Assembly (NCBI GenBank): GCA_016926985.1 | Contig: JAFGNO010000188.1 | Span: forward strand, 1 to 9,909 | DNA length: 9,909 bases | Source: Anaerolineae bacterium | GTDB lineage: Bacteria > Chloroflexota > Anaerolineae > Aggregatilineales > UBA3940 | Direction: 5' to 3' | Part shown: positions 1 through 6,769 of the stretch, one piece after another | Layout: every line of letters begins with the position of its first letter | Numbering within the stretch: position 1 is the stretch's first letter | The notes under the pieces: generated by a model | Databases searched by the model: none | The model's input: only the letters and a program-made list of their open reading frames with translations | Told to the model about the DNA's origin: nothing | Translations under genes and position numbers: made by a program

Positions 1-11
1 CACGGATTGGG

Positions 12-1961
12 TTATACGTCGAGGTTTCGGACAGCCTTTGCGTGTGTCTGGATGAACTTTCGGCGCGGGGGTACACTGCTCCCCATCAGCATATCAAAAG
101 TCCGGTCGGCGGATGCGGCATCCTCGATTGAGACCTGCAACAGCAGGCGGTTGTTCGGGTCCATGGTGGTCTCCCATAGCTGCTCCGGGTTCATTTCACC
201 CAGACCTTTATATCGCTGAAGCGAGACCCGTCCTCCCATCTTACTCATTACCCGTTCCCGTTCAGCCTCAGAATAGGCATATTCCCGTTTCTTGCCACTT
301 GAGACCAGGTACAGGGGAGGCTGGGCAATATACAGATGTCCACCTTCAATCAACTGTGGCATATAGCGGAAGAAAAACGTGAGCAGCAGCGTCCGGATAT
401 GGGCGCCATCCACGTCCGCATCGGTCATGATGATCACCCGCCCATAGCGCAGCTTCTCCAGGTCAAACTCCTCGCCGATGCCTACCCCCAGCGCAGAGAT
501 CAGCGCCTGGATTTCCTTGTTATCCAGCACTTTGTCCAACCGGGCGCGCTCTGTGTTGAGGATCTTCCCGCGAAGGGGAAGGATGGCCTGGAAGTGACGG
601 TCGCGCCCCTGCTTGGCACTGCCCCCGGCGCTGTCACCCTCGACAATATACAACTCGGACGAGTGCGCATCGCGGGATGAGCAATCTGCAAGCTTGCCGG
701 GAAGCGTGGTGCTCTGCAGCGGGCTGGAGCGAATCAGGTCGCGGGCACGCTTGGAGGCAATCCGCGCCCGGGCCGAGATCAGGCATTTCTCATAAATGGC
801 TCGCGCGCCTCGCGTATCCGTTTGCAGGAACTCGCCAAAGGCATCATTCACAACCGATTGAACCAGCCCCTTTACCTCGGTGTTCATCAGCTTGACTTTG
901 GTCTGGCTCTCAAACTGCGGGTCAGGATGTTTGATGCTGACAATCGCCGTCATTCCCTCACGGGTATCGTCTCCGCTGAAATTATTATCGCTGTCCTTAA
1001 GCACTCCGGTTTTACGACCATGGAAATTAATGGCACGGGTGACGGCAGCTCGAAGCCCTTCAAGGTGCGTACCTCCGTCCGGAGTATTGATGGTATTAGC
1101 AAAGGCCAGCACCGAGTCGGTGTAATAGTCAGCGTACTGGATGGCGATTTCGACCTCGACTTCCCCCACCTCCTCGACATCAAAGGTTCGACTGCCGTAT
1201 ACCACATTGTGAATCGGTTTGCGGTTGCGATTCAAGTGCCGAACAAATGAGGCAATCCCACCTTCAAAATAAAAAGAGACTTCCTGGTGAAACGGCTGTG
1301 TGCGCTCATCGGTCAGATGGATTGTGACACCGCGAGTCACAAAAGCCATCTCCCGGAACCGCTGCAGCAGCACGCTGTAGTTGTATTCAGTTTCAGGGAA
1401 AATACCCCTATCCGCCCAGAAGACAGTCTCTGTTCCGGTGATGCCGTCATGATCACCGATTTTCTCCACGCCGGTTGTGGGTATCCCGCGTTCATACTGC
1501 TGGCGGTAGATATGACCATCTGCTTCGTAGACGGTTACTTCGCAGCGCTCCGACAGCGCGTTTACTGCTGTGACTCCTACGCCGTGCAACCCGCCGGATA
1601 CCTTATAAGCCGAATCGCCGAATTTTCCACCTGCGTGCAGTTCAGTCATGACCAGTTGGAGGGTCGAAACCCCTTCTTTTGGGTGTATCCCAACCGGAAT
1701 GCCGCGCCCGTTATCAATGACCCGCACCCCACCATCTGCCAGCAGCGTGACATGGATGGTGTCACAGTAGCCCGCCAGCGCCTCATCAATGGAGTTATCG
1801 ACCACTTCATAGACCAGGTGATGCAGGGCTTTCAGGTCAGTTCCGCCGACATACATCCCGGGACGCCGGCGGACGGCTTCCAGCCCGCTCAGATGCTCAA
1901 TGCTGGCCTCGTTGTAGGTTGAATCTCCCGTTTTCTTCTTTTTCTTGTCATTACCTGCCAT
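12..1961 (-). CDS. gyrB: DNA gyrase subunit B (type IIA topoisomerase ATPase/TOPRIM subunit)
   Basis: ATPase and TOPRIM subunit of DNA gyrase, which with GyrA introduces negative supercoils in the cytoplasm. The protein is 649 aa from the ATG at 1961, the usual length for GyrB lacking the gammaproteobacterial insert. Visible in order: GHKL ATPase motifs EVVDNSIDEA (catalytic Glu/Asn near 52-56), DNGRGIP (83-89) and GGLHGVG (123-129); transducer motifs FANTINTPDGGTH (287-299) and QTKVKL (353-358, ATP-contacting Lys); TOPRIM motif EGDSAGGSA (from 441), the metal-binding DADVDGAH (Asp 514, 516, 518), and RYKGLGEMN (583-591). It ends in TAA at 12-14, so it is complete. An in-frame GTG at 1964 is an alternative start, but AGGAAG sits six bases from the ATG. 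Residues 6-10 are a Lys run. ParE is the main alternative: GyrB and ParE are hard to separate without gyrA/parC context, which is absent. The family is certain, the paralogue likely. Confidence 0.93.
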   Translation of the reverse strand: MAGNDKKKKKTGDSTYNEASIEHLSGLEAVRRRPGMYVGGTDLKALHHLVYEVVDNSIDEALAGYCDTIHVTLLADGGVRVIDNGRGIPVGIHPKEGVSTLQLVMTELHAGGKFGDSAYKVSGGLHGVGVTAVNALSERCEVTVYEADGHIYRQQYERGIPTTGVEKIGDHDGITGTETVFWADRGIFPETEYNYSVLLQRFREMAFVTRGVTIHLTDERTQPFHQEVSFYFEGGIASFVRHLNRNRKPIHNVVYGSRTFDVEEVGEVEVEIAIQYADYYTDSVLAFANTINTPDGGTHLEGLRAAVTRAINFHGRKTGVLKDSDNNFSGDDTREGMTAIVSIKHPDPQFESQTKVKLMNTEVKGLVQSVVNDAFGEFLQTDTRGARAIYEKCLISARARIASKRARDLIRSSPLQSTTLPGKLADCSSRDAHSSELYIVEGDSAGGSAKQGRDRHFQAILPLRGKILNTERARLDKVLDNKEIQALISALGVGIGEEFDLEKLRYGRVIIMTDADVDGAHIRTLLLTFFFRYMPQLIEGGHLYIAQPPLYLVSSGKKREYAYSEAERERVMSKMGGRVSLQRYKGLGEMNPEQLWETTMDPNNRLLLQVSIEDAASADRTFDMLMGSSVPPRRKFIQTHAKAVRNLDV

Positions 1962-1967
1962 CACATA

Positions 1968-1973
1968 CTTCCT
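1968..1973 (-). promoter_or_regulatory. Shine-Dalgarno site that selects the gyrB start
   Basis: Reading the minus strand, AGGAAG lies six bases before the ATG at 1961 and only three before the in-frame GTG at 1964. The spacing favours the ATG as the gyrB start. No convincing -35/-10 pair was seen in the 99 bases between gyrB and the upstream membrane gene, so the two may share a transcript. Confidence 0.55.
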
Positions 1974-2060
1974 TTATACCTGTTCTTGTGTTCAGGAATG
2001 TCGTTATTTAACACTGGTTTATTGAGCCCCTCTGCCAATACTGCAGGCTGGCTGTAACAG

Positions 2061-3077
2061 CTAACCATTCCGGTTATCTTTGCGCCGATCCAGTTCGGCC
2101 AGCAGTTCTGCGCGCGACTCGCGCCAGTAGCGATAGCGGTCTTTGAAATACACAAACGTCGCTGTGATCAATCCAGTGCTGATAAAGGCGTTGCCCGCGA
2201 TACCAACCGGCGCAAGCCAGGAATCGGTGGGAGCCAGTTGCCAGATATAGGTAAGCGCTATGCTCAAAACGGCAACCAGCAGCACCAGAAACATGGTGGA
2301 GGACATATTCCATTGGACCACCCGGATACTGTCCCACATCGCACCCAATCCCCCCCGATCGTTGATGAATATCCCATGGATAGTGAATACCAGGTATAAC
2401 AGTATCCACAGGATAAGAAACCTGCCCGCCCAGTCGATGATCACTGCAAGCAGGGCGCTGAACAGCGCAAATCCAGCCGCCAGCAGCAGGAAGGGGAGAT
2501 AAACAACCAGGATAAGGATGGGAACAACGATGCACAGGATAATCAGCCAGAAAAGGTTAAGCGGGTAGCGCCTGATGATATGTTTCGGACGGATTTTACG
2601 ATTTTTGACCAGTTCTGCGATCAGCGAGATATAGACCGGGAATAACAGCAGGCTACCCGCTATCGATGCGGCACCGAATCCAAACAGACCCAGCGGATTC
2701 CTGACTTCCCAGGTTGGTGGTTGATACTCAAAGGGCAAAGGCTCCGCCTCACGACCGGCAAGCAGTGTTGGCAATCCCCAGTAAGGCATATAAGTATCGG
2801 GAAGCTCCTGGGCGGCTGTCCATATCATCTCTGAGAAAGCCTCAAAGGTAGCCTGTATTTCCTGATCAAAGGCCGCAACAGCCGGTTCCCAGATCTCGGT
2901 GTAGTAGAACATCATAGCCGGGCGCATTGAGAGACGCGGCCCGACCCATAGAAGCAGATCAAGCAGAAGGGGAAGCAGCAGCAGCCCCAGATGACCAGCG
3001 GTAATCTCAAATCCGCTAGACAGCGATTCAATAACGCCGACAGGAGGCGTCGGCGCAGTTATTTCTTGATCAGCCAT
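2061..3077 (-). CDS. Multi-pass membrane protein of unknown function
   Basis: I do not recognise a named family. From the ATG at 3077 the protein is 338 aa. Hydrophobic segments fall roughly at residues 27-45, 132-156, 174-198, 199-216, 218-237, 262-279 and 292-311, so six or seven membrane passes. A soluble loop of about 85 residues (46-131), rich in aromatic and acidic residues, lies between the first and second segments. A basic, charged tail (about 312-338, RDRYRYW-like then alternating Arg/Glu) closes the protein. There are no obvious catalytic motifs. An in-frame GTG at 3095 would add six residues; neither start has a good Shine-Dalgarno sequence. TAAAAT lies just before the ATG, so a very short leader is possible but unproven. 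The gene lies directly upstream of gyrB on the same strand, 99 bases apart, so co-transcription is plausible. Nothing in the protein suggests a functional tie to gyrase. Confidence 0.85.
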   Translation of the reverse strand: MADQEITAPTPPVGVIESLSSGFEITAGHLGLLLLPLLLDLLLWVGPRLSMRPAMMFYYTEIWEPAVAAFDQEIQATFEAFSEMIWTAAQELPDTYMPYWGLPTLLAGREAEPLPFEYQPPTWEVRNPLGLFGFGAASIAGSLLLFPVYISLIAELVKNRKIRPKHIIRRYPLNLFWLIILCIVVPILILVVYLPFLLLAAGFALFSALLAVIIDWAGRFLILWILLYLVFTIHGIFINDRGGLGAMWDSIRVVQWNMSSTMFLVLLVAVLSIALTYIWQLAPTDSWLAPVGIAGNAFISTGLITATFVYFKDRYRYWRESRAELLAELDRRKDNRNG

Positions 3078-3183
3078 ATGACATGATTTTATCACACCGG
3101 CAGCTTTCTTGCGAACTATTGGAGTACGATTTTAGAACACCAGTTTTATAGAGAATGGCTGGCTGCAGCGGCGCTTTGAGGGA

Positions 3184-3214
3184 TTGAAACTTTTCCCTTT
3201 TATGCCCGTATAAT
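3184..3214 (+). promoter_or_regulatory. Putative sigma-70-type promoter for the LiaF-like gene
   Basis: TTGAAA (3184-3189, five of six consensus bases) and a perfect TATAAT (3209-3214) are separated by 19 bases, slightly longer than the optimal 17. Transcription would start near 3221, leaving a leader of about 29 bases before the ATG at 3250, with AAGAGG (3236-3241) as the likely ribosome binding site. The wide spacing is the weak point. Confidence 0.5.
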
Positions 3215-3249
3215 TAGGTGAGTGGGACATATTTCAAGAGGCCGGTCAG

Positions 3250-3717
3250 ATGAGCAACTATAGCAGCGATCTTCCCCCAAATGAGCGCCCGTCAGAACAT
3301 ATAACCGGGCTGGATAATGCCCGTGATGAGCCAGTACCACACAGCAGGCATTCCGCAATGCAAAGTGAGCAAAGAGATACCCTCAACGTGATATTCATCG
3401 CCTCGCTCCTCTTGATGGCCGGTGTTGTTTTTCTGGCCAGCAATTTCGATCTTCTGCCTGCCTTCAACAATGCAGAACCCTGGGAATGGATCGTATTGGG
3501 GGCTGGCGGGCTGATGGTCCTTTTTGCGATTGTCCGGGCCATTTCACCCGATCATGCTGGGCCAAACCTGTTTGGAATCATCATCGGGCTTGTGCTGCTG
3601 GGCTTTGGCGCGGGCGCCGTATTTGGCGTGGACATCAGCCTAACCCAGTGGTGGCCTGTGATTTTGATTATCCTGGGATTGTCCGCCATGGCCCGCGCCA
3701 TTGGCAATCGCCGCTAA
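3250..3717 (+). CDS. Small four-helix membrane protein, LiaI/LiaF transmembrane-domain-like
   Basis: Protein of 155 aa. A hydrophilic N-terminal tail (residues 1-43, with clustered Asp, Glu, Arg and His) is followed by four hydrophobic helices at about 45-63, 79-98, 106-125 and 132-149, and a short basic end (RAIGNRR). The last helix contains QWWPVILIILGLS, which matches the W-W-P-hydrophobic-I-L-G pattern of the LiaI-LiaF-like transmembrane region. LiaF proteins regulate envelope-stress two-component systems through an additional C-terminal domain. That domain is missing here and no sensor kinase is adjacent, so a LiaF-like regulatory role should not be assumed. The start is supported by AAGAGG nine bases (3236-3241, upstream of the ATG) and the promoter at 3184-3214. 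The gene is divergent from the membrane protein at 2061-3077 and converges on the LysM gene with 41 bases between stops. The family call rests on motif and helix pattern only. Confidence 0.82.
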   Translation: MSNYSSDLPPNERPSEHITGLDNARDEPVPHSRHSAMQSEQRDTLNVIFIASLLLMAGVVFLASNFDLLPAFNNAEPWEWIVLGAGGLMVLFAIVRAISPDHAGPNLFGIIIGLVLLGFGAGAVFGVDISLTQWWPVILIILGLSAMARAIGNRR

Positions 3718-3758
3718 CCGATTCCAGAATTACATTTGTTCCCCGGACCCCGGGTTGG

Positions 3759-5378
3759 CTACCGGTCACAGCGCACATAGGCGCTATCAATATAGCTCCC
3801 ATTTCGGGCCAGCGGCCACAGGCGTAGATTTTCAAAATACACGGTAGTCGAATTTCCTGACGCGGTGAAAGTGTAGGAGATCAGTGTAAACTGATCATAG
3901 ATGTTATCATCGTAGCCAAATCCCCGGCTGATTAGCAGCCCCGGGTTATCGGTATCAAAGGCCATCACTCCCCCGGACAGATCAACCCGTATCATCCAGG
4001 TCACATTGTCACGGTCAGAGAGGGTCACCAGGTCAGAGAGCAGGTCTGTACCATTGGCGCTCCACGATTGGATATAAGCTCCCACTTCGCAGAAAGCGCC
4101 GGGCGTGGTCTCAACCGTCTGGTAAATTCCCCCACGGCAGGCCGTATAGCTGCACTGCCATGACTGCGCCTGGTCACCCTCGTAGACCCGCGTAGCTACC
4201 GCTGTCAGGTGATAAGACGGCTTTACCATCAACAACCCCACAGAGTTGCCCATTCCCTGGCGCAGCGCCTGGCATTTCTCATCGGTATAGGGCGTATCAC
4301 AGTAATAAGGTTGCCAGCCTGCCGCAACCACAATACTGTCGTCGCCAACCACCCGGCTTTCCCCCTCAAAGCCTCCGTTCAGCAGCAAATTGGGCGCATC
4401 TGCCGGAATCTCCATCCCCGTGTGGACAATGGGAGTCGGCGTATCTATTGCATTGGGATCGCGGGTGGCCGTTGCCGATGGCGTAAGCGTCACTGTGGGC
4501 GTGAGCGTCGCTGTAGGCAAGGGCGTCAGCGTCGCTGTCACAGTGGCGGTGGGCGTAAAGGTCTGGGTCGGGGTGAACGTAATTGTCGGTGTACGGGTGA
4601 CAGTTGGCGTGCGGGTTGCCGTTGGTGTCCGGGTTGCAGTGGAAGTCTGGGTTGCGGTGGGTGTATTTGTAGCTGTCGGTGTGGCAGTTGGCCCCGGCGG
4701 CGGCCCCGGGTCAATGACTAATACCTGCCCCGGATAAATCAGGTTGGGATTGGTCAGGTTGTTCAAGATAGCAATTTCCTGGTAGGTCATGCCATAGAGC
4801 AGGGCTATACGGTACAGCGACTCGCCGTCCTGAACTGTATGCGTGACCGGGTATTCGGTTTCCGGTGTTGGTGAGGGCGTCTGCGTCTCAGTTGGCTGGG
4901 TGGTCTCGGTTGGCGTGGCGCTTGCCGCCTGGGTGACTGTTGATTGGGTCGGCTGTGGGACAGGGGTTGGCGTCTGGTCGCCTGCCTGCGCTGGAACAAT
5001 CAAAACCTGCCCAACTATCAGCACATTTGGATTGCTCAGACCATTGAGTGCCACCAAACGGTCAATGGTTGTTTCAAACCGGCGAGCAATGCCATAAAGG
5101 GTGTCCCCTGCTACAACCGTATAGGTCTGCGTACCGGTTGTAGTGGTTCCGCTTGTCGACGGGATGGTCAACACCTGCCCCACGTAGATCAGCGATGGGT
5201 TGGTAATGCCATTTGCTGCAGCCAACTGTTCCAGTGAGATGCCGTAGCGCAGCGCAATCCGATACAGCGTTTCCCCCGGCTGGACGATGTGTGTTTGTCC
5301 CTGGGCTAGCAGGGGGGTGCTTGTCAACAAAACTGCCGCAACAATCAGGATAACAACAGCAATCGTTTTGATTTTCAT
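3759..5378 (-). CDS. Exported LysM-repeat protein with Thr/Pro linkers and a C-terminal Cys-containing domain
   Basis: Protein of 539 aa. Residues 1-25 form a Sec signal peptide (basic MKIK, hydrophobic core, cleavage likely after LLA). There is no lipobox Cys. Three LysM repeats follow at about 29-73, 85-129 and 179-223, each with the H/Y-V-x-x-G-[ED]-[TS]-L-Y-x-I-A start and the G-Q-V-L-x-I end; LysM binds N-acetylglucosamine chains such as peptidoglycan. Repeats 2 and 3 are separated by a Thr/Pro/Gln linker (about 134-176), and a longer Thr-Pro linker runs from about 224 to 317. The C-terminal domain (330-539) begins NLLLNGGFEG, as many jelly-roll carbohydrate-binding modules do. It contains five cysteines (360, 369, 409, 414, 430) plus Cys537 near the end. 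No peptidase or hydrolase motif is visible, so I infer a wall-anchored binding protein rather than an enzyme. The gene has its own putative promoter, and stops with TAG. Confidence 0.92.
   Translation of the reverse strand: MKIKTIAVVILIVAAVLLTSTPLLAQGQTHIVQPGETLYRIALRYGISLEQLAAANGITNPSLIYVGQVLTIPSTSGTTTTGTQTYTVVAGDTLYGIARRFETTIDRLVALNGLSNPNVLIVGQVLIVPAQAGDQTPTPVPQPTQSTVTQAASATPTETTQPTETQTPSPTPETEYPVTHTVQDGESLYRIALLYGMTYQEIAILNNLTNPNLIYPGQVLVIDPGPPPGPTATPTATNTPTATQTSTATRTPTATRTPTVTRTPTITFTPTQTFTPTATVTATLTPLPTATLTPTVTLTPSATATRDPNAIDTPTPIVHTGMEIPADAPNLLLNGGFEGESRVVGDDSIVVAAGWQPYYCDTPYTDEKCQALRQGMGNSVGLLMVKPSYHLTAVATRVYEGDQAQSWQCSYTACRGGIYQTVETTPGAFCEVGAYIQSWSANGTDLLSDLVTLSDRDNVTWMIRVDLSGGVMAFDTDNPGLLISRGFGYDDNIYDQFTLISYTFTASGNSTTVYFENLRLWPLARNGSYIDSAYVRCDR
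4428..4709 (-). repeat. Degenerate Thr-Pro-coding repeat tract (long linker of the LysM protein)
   Basis: About 280 bases of degenerate short-period repeat encoding runs such as TPTATRTPTATRTPTVTRTP. On the plus strand it reads as recurring GT-rich units (GTTGGCGTGCGGGTTGCC and variants). It encodes a flexible, probably glycosylatable linker between the third LysM repeat and the C-terminal domain. Tracts like this can change copy number by slippage. Confidence 0.75.
4854..4976 (-). repeat. Thr/Pro/Gln-rich low-complexity tract (short linker of the LysM protein)
   Basis: About 120 bases encoding a Thr-, Pro- and Gln-rich spacer (residues about 135-175) between LysM repeats 2 and 3. It is less regular than the longer tract and carries acidic residues toward its end (TPETE). 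Confidence 0.65.
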
Positions 5379-5413
5379 AGCCGTCTTTCGTTTTCTGGCT
5401 TACCCGGTCGATT

Positions 5414-5446
5414 TGGCCTGGTCATAGGAGTCCGTGACCAATGCCA
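5414..5446. repeat. Imperfect palindrome in the leader of the LysM gene
   Basis: The left arm is TGGCCTGGTCA (5414-5424) and the right arm TGACCAATGCCA (5435-5446). The inner TGGTCA/TGACCA arms match perfectly, and the outer TGGC/GCCA arms also match with a one-base offset. A ten-base spacer separates them. The element lies between the putative LysM promoter and the start codon, so it could be a regulator binding site or an mRNA hairpin. Its function is unknown. Confidence 0.4.
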
Positions 5447-5451
5447 TGGTT

Positions 5452-5480
5452 ATCATACTCTTGCCTTGCGGGCTGGGCAA
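5452..5480 (-). promoter_or_regulatory. Putative promoter of the LysM gene
   Basis: On the minus strand, TTGCCC (5480-5475, four of six consensus bases) and TATGAT (5457-5452, five of six) are separated by exactly 17 bases. Transcription would start near 5445, giving a leader of about 67 bases. The hsp20 terminator lies just upstream, which fits independent transcription of the LysM gene. The -35 is overlapped by a short inverted repeat (TTGCC at 5461-5465, GGCAA at 5476-5480). Confidence 0.4.
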
Positions 5481-5516
5481 AATACGAGAGGGGAAGACGC
5501 CGTTTTTTCTCAACTG

Positions 5517-5540
5517 AAAAGCCGCTGCTGATGCAGCGGC
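5517..5540 (-). terminator. Rho-independent terminator after hsp20
   Basis: On the minus strand a perfect eight-base GC-rich stem, GCCGCTGC / GCAGCGGC, with a four-base ATCA loop, is followed directly by TTTT. It begins 25 bases past the hsp20 stop and ends before the putative LysM promoter, so it should insulate the two genes. The U-run is short, but a second run of six T residues is absent on this strand, so termination strength is uncertain. Confidence 0.75.
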
Positions 5541-5564
5541 TCAATGATGTTGAGTGGTCTTAAA

Positions 5565-6035
5565 CTATCCCTTCAATAGTTTCTTGGCTTTGACGGCAAT
5601 TTTCTTGGCCTGTGATACTTCAGCCTTGGGCAGGCGAATGGTCAGGACGCCGTTATCCAGGCTGGCATCAGCCTTATCTGCTTTGACCTCTGCTGGCAGC
5701 CGGATCGAGCGTTCAAATCGCCCGTAGGACTGCTCAATCACGTGCCAGGTACGGTTATCAGCCTGCTCTTCATGCTTGTCCTCGTATTCGCCAGAGATCG
5801 TCAACCGGTCGCCTTCCACGCGCACGTCGATCTGATCCTCGCTGAGCCCCGGGACCTGCGCTTCCACAACCAGGTCTAACTCATCTTCCGAAAGGTTTAT
5901 CGCTGGCATATTCCAGCCGGTGCGAGGTGGTGTCCAGCCAAATGGGCGCTCAATCAGGCTCTGCATCTGGCCGAGCATCCGGTCCATCTCACGGAATGGA
6001 TCATAGTCACGATAGGGTACAAGATTCTTTGCCAT
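5565..6035 (-). CDS. Small heat-shock protein, Hsp20/alpha-crystallin family
   Basis: ATP-independent cytoplasmic holdase chaperone that binds unfolding proteins. The protein is 156 aa, typical for the family. The N-terminal arm (1-42) starts LVPYRDYDPFREMDRM, the usual Hsp20 opening. The alpha-crystallin domain spans about 43-138, with VPGLSEDQI (61-69), GRFERSIRLP (105-114) and the signature NGVLTIRLPK (128-137). The C-terminal extension carries IAV (146-148), a variant of the I-x-I/V motif used for oligomer assembly, followed by a Lys-rich end. The start at 6035 is fixed by GGAGG (6043-6047), seven bases upstream; an ATG at 6040 is out of frame. The gene is monocistronic, closed by the terminator at 5517-5540 and divergent from the membrane gene at 6161. 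I saw no CIRCE element, so its heat-shock control is not apparent. Confidence 0.96.
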   Translation of the reverse strand: MAKNLVPYRDYDPFREMDRMLGQMQSLIERPFGWTPPRTGWNMPAINLSEDELDLVVEAQVPGLSEDQIDVRVEGDRLTISGEYEDKHEEQADNRTWHVIEQSYGRFERSIRLPAEVKADKADASLDNGVLTIRLPKAEVSQAKKIAVKAKKLLKG

Positions 6036-6092
6036 TTCATTACCTCCATCATCGCTTATTATTTCTTCCTACCATAGTAAAATCATGTAAGA

Positions 6093-6122
6093 TCGACATC
6101 AGAGCTGTGTTAGAGAAATATT
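6093..6122 (+). promoter_or_regulatory. Weak candidate promoter for the 6161 membrane gene
   Basis: TCGACA (6093-6098, five of six consensus bases) and AATATT (6117-6122, four of six) are separated by 18 bases. It lies in the 125-base divergent region between hsp20 and the membrane gene. The match is modest and A/T-rich sequence here could give it by chance. Confidence 0.3.
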
Positions 6123-6160
6123 AAAACAACCCATCGAAAAGGGGGCATCTGGAGATTGCC

Positions 6161-6702
6161 ATGCGCCGCCGCTGGCTGATTTACGGGGTGATCGGGCTGT
6201 GTTTTGGGCTGATCGACTGGCATTTTCTTGATCTGCTGAGCCTGTTGAGCCAGAATGACGGGCTGAACCAATCTCTGGACAGCGCATCCACTGCTGTTTG
6301 GGTACTGGCGATCATCGTCCTGATGTCTGCAAACTACGGCATCTGGCTACAGCCGGTTATCCCGGCTGCCGGGTATGAAATGAGCCGTTCGGGTTCTTTG
6401 CGACGGGCAGCGCTGTCCGGGGTCATCGTCTGGAGCATGGCAATGGTGAGCTATTATGCTTACTATGCCTTGCTGTTGATGTTTGTCGGGCTGCCCCACT
6501 GGAATTCATGCTGCTGTCAAACAGCCAGTCAGCTACTTACTGGGCCGACTGGTGGCCCCCCTTTCGGTGCATTATTGTCATCCAGTTCCTGGAGTGGATC
6601 GGGATTGCGGTGGCAGGCGGGGCCGCTGCCGGGTCACTGAGCGCACTTGCCTTCAAATTGCTCACAGGAAGGCGTCAGAAAACAAAAAGCATTGACCTGT
6701 GA
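6161..6702 (+). CDS. Membrane protein of unknown function, apparently frameshifted near 6498
   Basis: The frame opened at the ATG at 6161 (GGAG six bases upstream) encodes hydrophobic helices at about residues 5-27, 44-64 and 83-108. After GLPH (to about residue 113) it becomes Ser/Gly/Pro-rich and non-membrane-like, ending at 6640. The adjacent frame, open across 6481-6702, picks up at the same point with LEFMLLSNSQ, then a well-formed sequence (YWADWWPPFRCIIVIQFLEW), a glycine-rich helix and a basic tail ending at the TGA at 6700-6702. Restoring one base near 6498 gives one protein of about 180 aa with four helices. I therefore treat both parts as one gene. The shift may be a real mutation or a sequencing or assembly error; no classical slippery heptamer is present. 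I recognise no named family. It converges on the nuclease gene, 67 bases apart. Confidence 0.7.
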
Positions 6703-6769
6703 GAGGCCAATGAGTCTTGCGTAATAAAATATCTCCATTGCTGCCGGGTTTTCTGCTTTTTTGTTTGCT

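Noticed and set aside
822..1250. A 142-codon plus-strand frame opposite the gyrB transducer region
   Set aside because: Antisense shadow of a conserved gene, with no supporting start signal or recognisable product.
1287..1922. A 211-codon open frame on the plus strand opposite gyrB
   Set aside because: It lies wholly inside gyrB, whose protein matches the family motif by motif. The plus-strand product has no recognisable domain and is a shadow of the coding strand.
1962..2060. Possible replication origin or DnaA-box cluster next to gyrB
   Set aside because: gyrB often lies near dnaA, but no cluster of TTATCCACA-like boxes and no dnaA or recF gene is present in the window.
3742..3754. Short hairpin CCCGG-ACC-CCGGG between the convergent 3717 and 3759 stops, considered as a bidirectional terminator
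   Set aside because: The stem is only five base pairs with a three-base loop, and neither strand has a following T-run.
4428..4709. Short-period repeats considered as a CRISPR array
   Set aside because: The repeats are degenerate, have no unique spacers of constant length, and encode a normal Thr-Pro linker in frame.
4209..4737. Plus-strand frames opposite the LysM gene, one Arg/Cys/Gly-rich and one Val/Gly-periodic
   Set aside because: Both compositions are forced by reading the Thr-Pro repeat tract on the other strand; the LysM frame has a signal peptide and clear domains.
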